From Candidatus Ferrigenium altingense (GTDB lineage: Bacteria; Pseudomonadota; Gammaproteobacteria; Burkholderiales; Gallionellaceae), in assembly GCA_020621985.1 (NCBI GenBank), contig JAHRYS010000001.1:186001-250000 (forward strand): a DNA stretch of 64,000 bases, given 5' to 3'. The position numbers and the translations under genes are program-made. The notes beneath the pieces are model-generated. The model did no database searches. It was not told where the DNA came from and saw only the letters and a list, made by a program, of their open reading frames with translations. Positions 62,663 through 64,000 of this stretch are shown piece by piece. Numbering within the stretch: position 1 is the first letter of the stretch; the number at the start of each line of letters is the position of its first letter.

Positions 62663-62941
62663 TTAAATACTCCCATCATGGCCGAGCGTGTCGCCGCGCA
62701 AATAGAGGCTGGGCGCCTGATCCAGCATATCGCCGGGGCGCGGCGCATTTTTTGTTTCAATATTTCTGGTATTGATCACCGTTACGGCGGCAGGCGCAGC
62801 GGAAAGCGAAGCGCTGGTTCTGGTTGCCGCCGCCACCACCTCCATCTCTTTCACGCTTTCCGCTGCGCCCGCCGCATTGGTCAGGCCAAAAAGGCAGCTC
62901 AACGTTAATAGCAACTGCCCTTTGTTTAGCTGGGTTTTCAT
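62663..62941 (-). pseudogene. Truncated N-terminal copy of a TonB-dependent receptor gene
   Basis: The 92-codon frame begins KTQLNKGQLLLTLSCLFGLT and matches the start of the receptor at 52600-54834 for about 84 residues, including ATRTSASLSAAPAAVTV, IETKN and LDQAPSLYLRG. The similarity also covers about 15 bases upstream of the ATG (TAGAAAAACACA on the minus strand). It stops abruptly near 62679, where the plug domain should continue, and a few codons later meets a stop. It is a partial gene duplicate between nirC and nirS. Confidence 0.9.
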
Positions 62942-62970
62942 TGTGTTTTTCTACAAACTTGTGGATTGAA

Positions 62971-62998
62971 AATAAAAAGGGCGGGTCGCCCCGCCCTT
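62971..62998 (-). terminator. Intrinsic terminator downstream of nirS
   Basis: On the minus strand AAGGGCGGG and CCCGCCCTT form a nine-base stem with a four-base loop (62977-62985 and 62990-62998), followed by TTTTTATT. It lies about 90 bases after the nirS stop and separates nirS from nirC onward. nirS thus probably has its own transcript. Confidence 0.85.
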
Positions 62999-63089
62999 CA
63001 ACTGCACGTTTTTCCAACATGAATCGCTGCGCTCCGTCATTCCAGCCAAGATCGCCGGAACGGCGGAAGCGGAATTTACTAAAAGAATC

Positions 63090-64000
<911 letters not shown>

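Noticed and set aside
62608-62760. Extended nirC start
   Set aside because: The added part is the antiparallel-frame reading of the TonB-receptor remnant; the signal peptide begins after the ATG at 62607.

Overview
The window is a dense chromosomal segment of a Gram-negative, polarly flagellated bacterium, most likely a betaproteobacterium. Support comes from FlhF/FlhG polar-flagellum regulators, MotC/MotD-type stator genes, the fliF-to-fliR order, a dusB-fis pair, and a nirS-CF-DL-G-H-J-N heme d1 cluster. The gene content would suit a facultatively denitrifying member of the Nitrosomonadales (Gallionella/Sideroxydans-like), but that placement is inference. No rRNA, tRNA, CRISPR array, transposase or prophage was seen.

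Layout. (1) 1-6857, plus strand: the 3' part of a chemoreceptor gene, cheR, cheD and cheB, then a small STAS protein and an 835-residue sensor that joins an Aer-like PAS domain, two membrane helices, a SpoIIE-type PP2C phosphatase and an RsbW-type ATPase. (2) 7020-14955, plus strand: flhB, flhA, flhF, flhG, fliA, motC and motD. (3) 15011-16742, minus strand: flgN, flgM and flgA, with a sigma-28 promoter in front of flgM. (4) 16904-28139, plus strand: flgBCDEFGHIJ, then flgKL behind a near-perfect sigma-28 promoter. (5) 28231-39156, minus strand: fliFGHIJKLMNOPQR, with fliE divergent at 39321. Together these encode the export gate, MS-ring, switch, rod, rings, hook and hook-filament junction. 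Flagellin, fliD, fliS and cheAWY are not in the window.

(6) 39770-54834 is mostly housekeeping: a porin, ubiA, a methyltransferase, hemF, tsaC, purD, a three-gene A+T-rich islet, purH, fis, dusB, dsbC, a diguanylate-cyclase remnant, mltA, apaG and a TonB-dependent receptor. (7) 54975-64000, minus strand: cysG, nirN, nirJ, nirH, nirG, nirDL, nirF and nirC, then a truncated second copy of the TonB-receptor 5' end, then the 3' part of nirS, which runs off the window. CysG makes siroheme, NirDL/G/H decarboxylate it, NirJ, NirF and NirN complete heme d1, and NirS uses the cofactor to reduce nitrite.

Most notable are the Aer-PAS/PP2C/ATPase plus STAS module, which may feed redox state into the FlgM-FliA checkpoint; an 11-cytosine tract inside flgJ; several dispersed repeats that lie in flagellar spacers or inside coding regions (fliP, hemF, dsbC); and a truncated TonB-receptor copy inside the nir cluster that matches the full-length gene on its other side.
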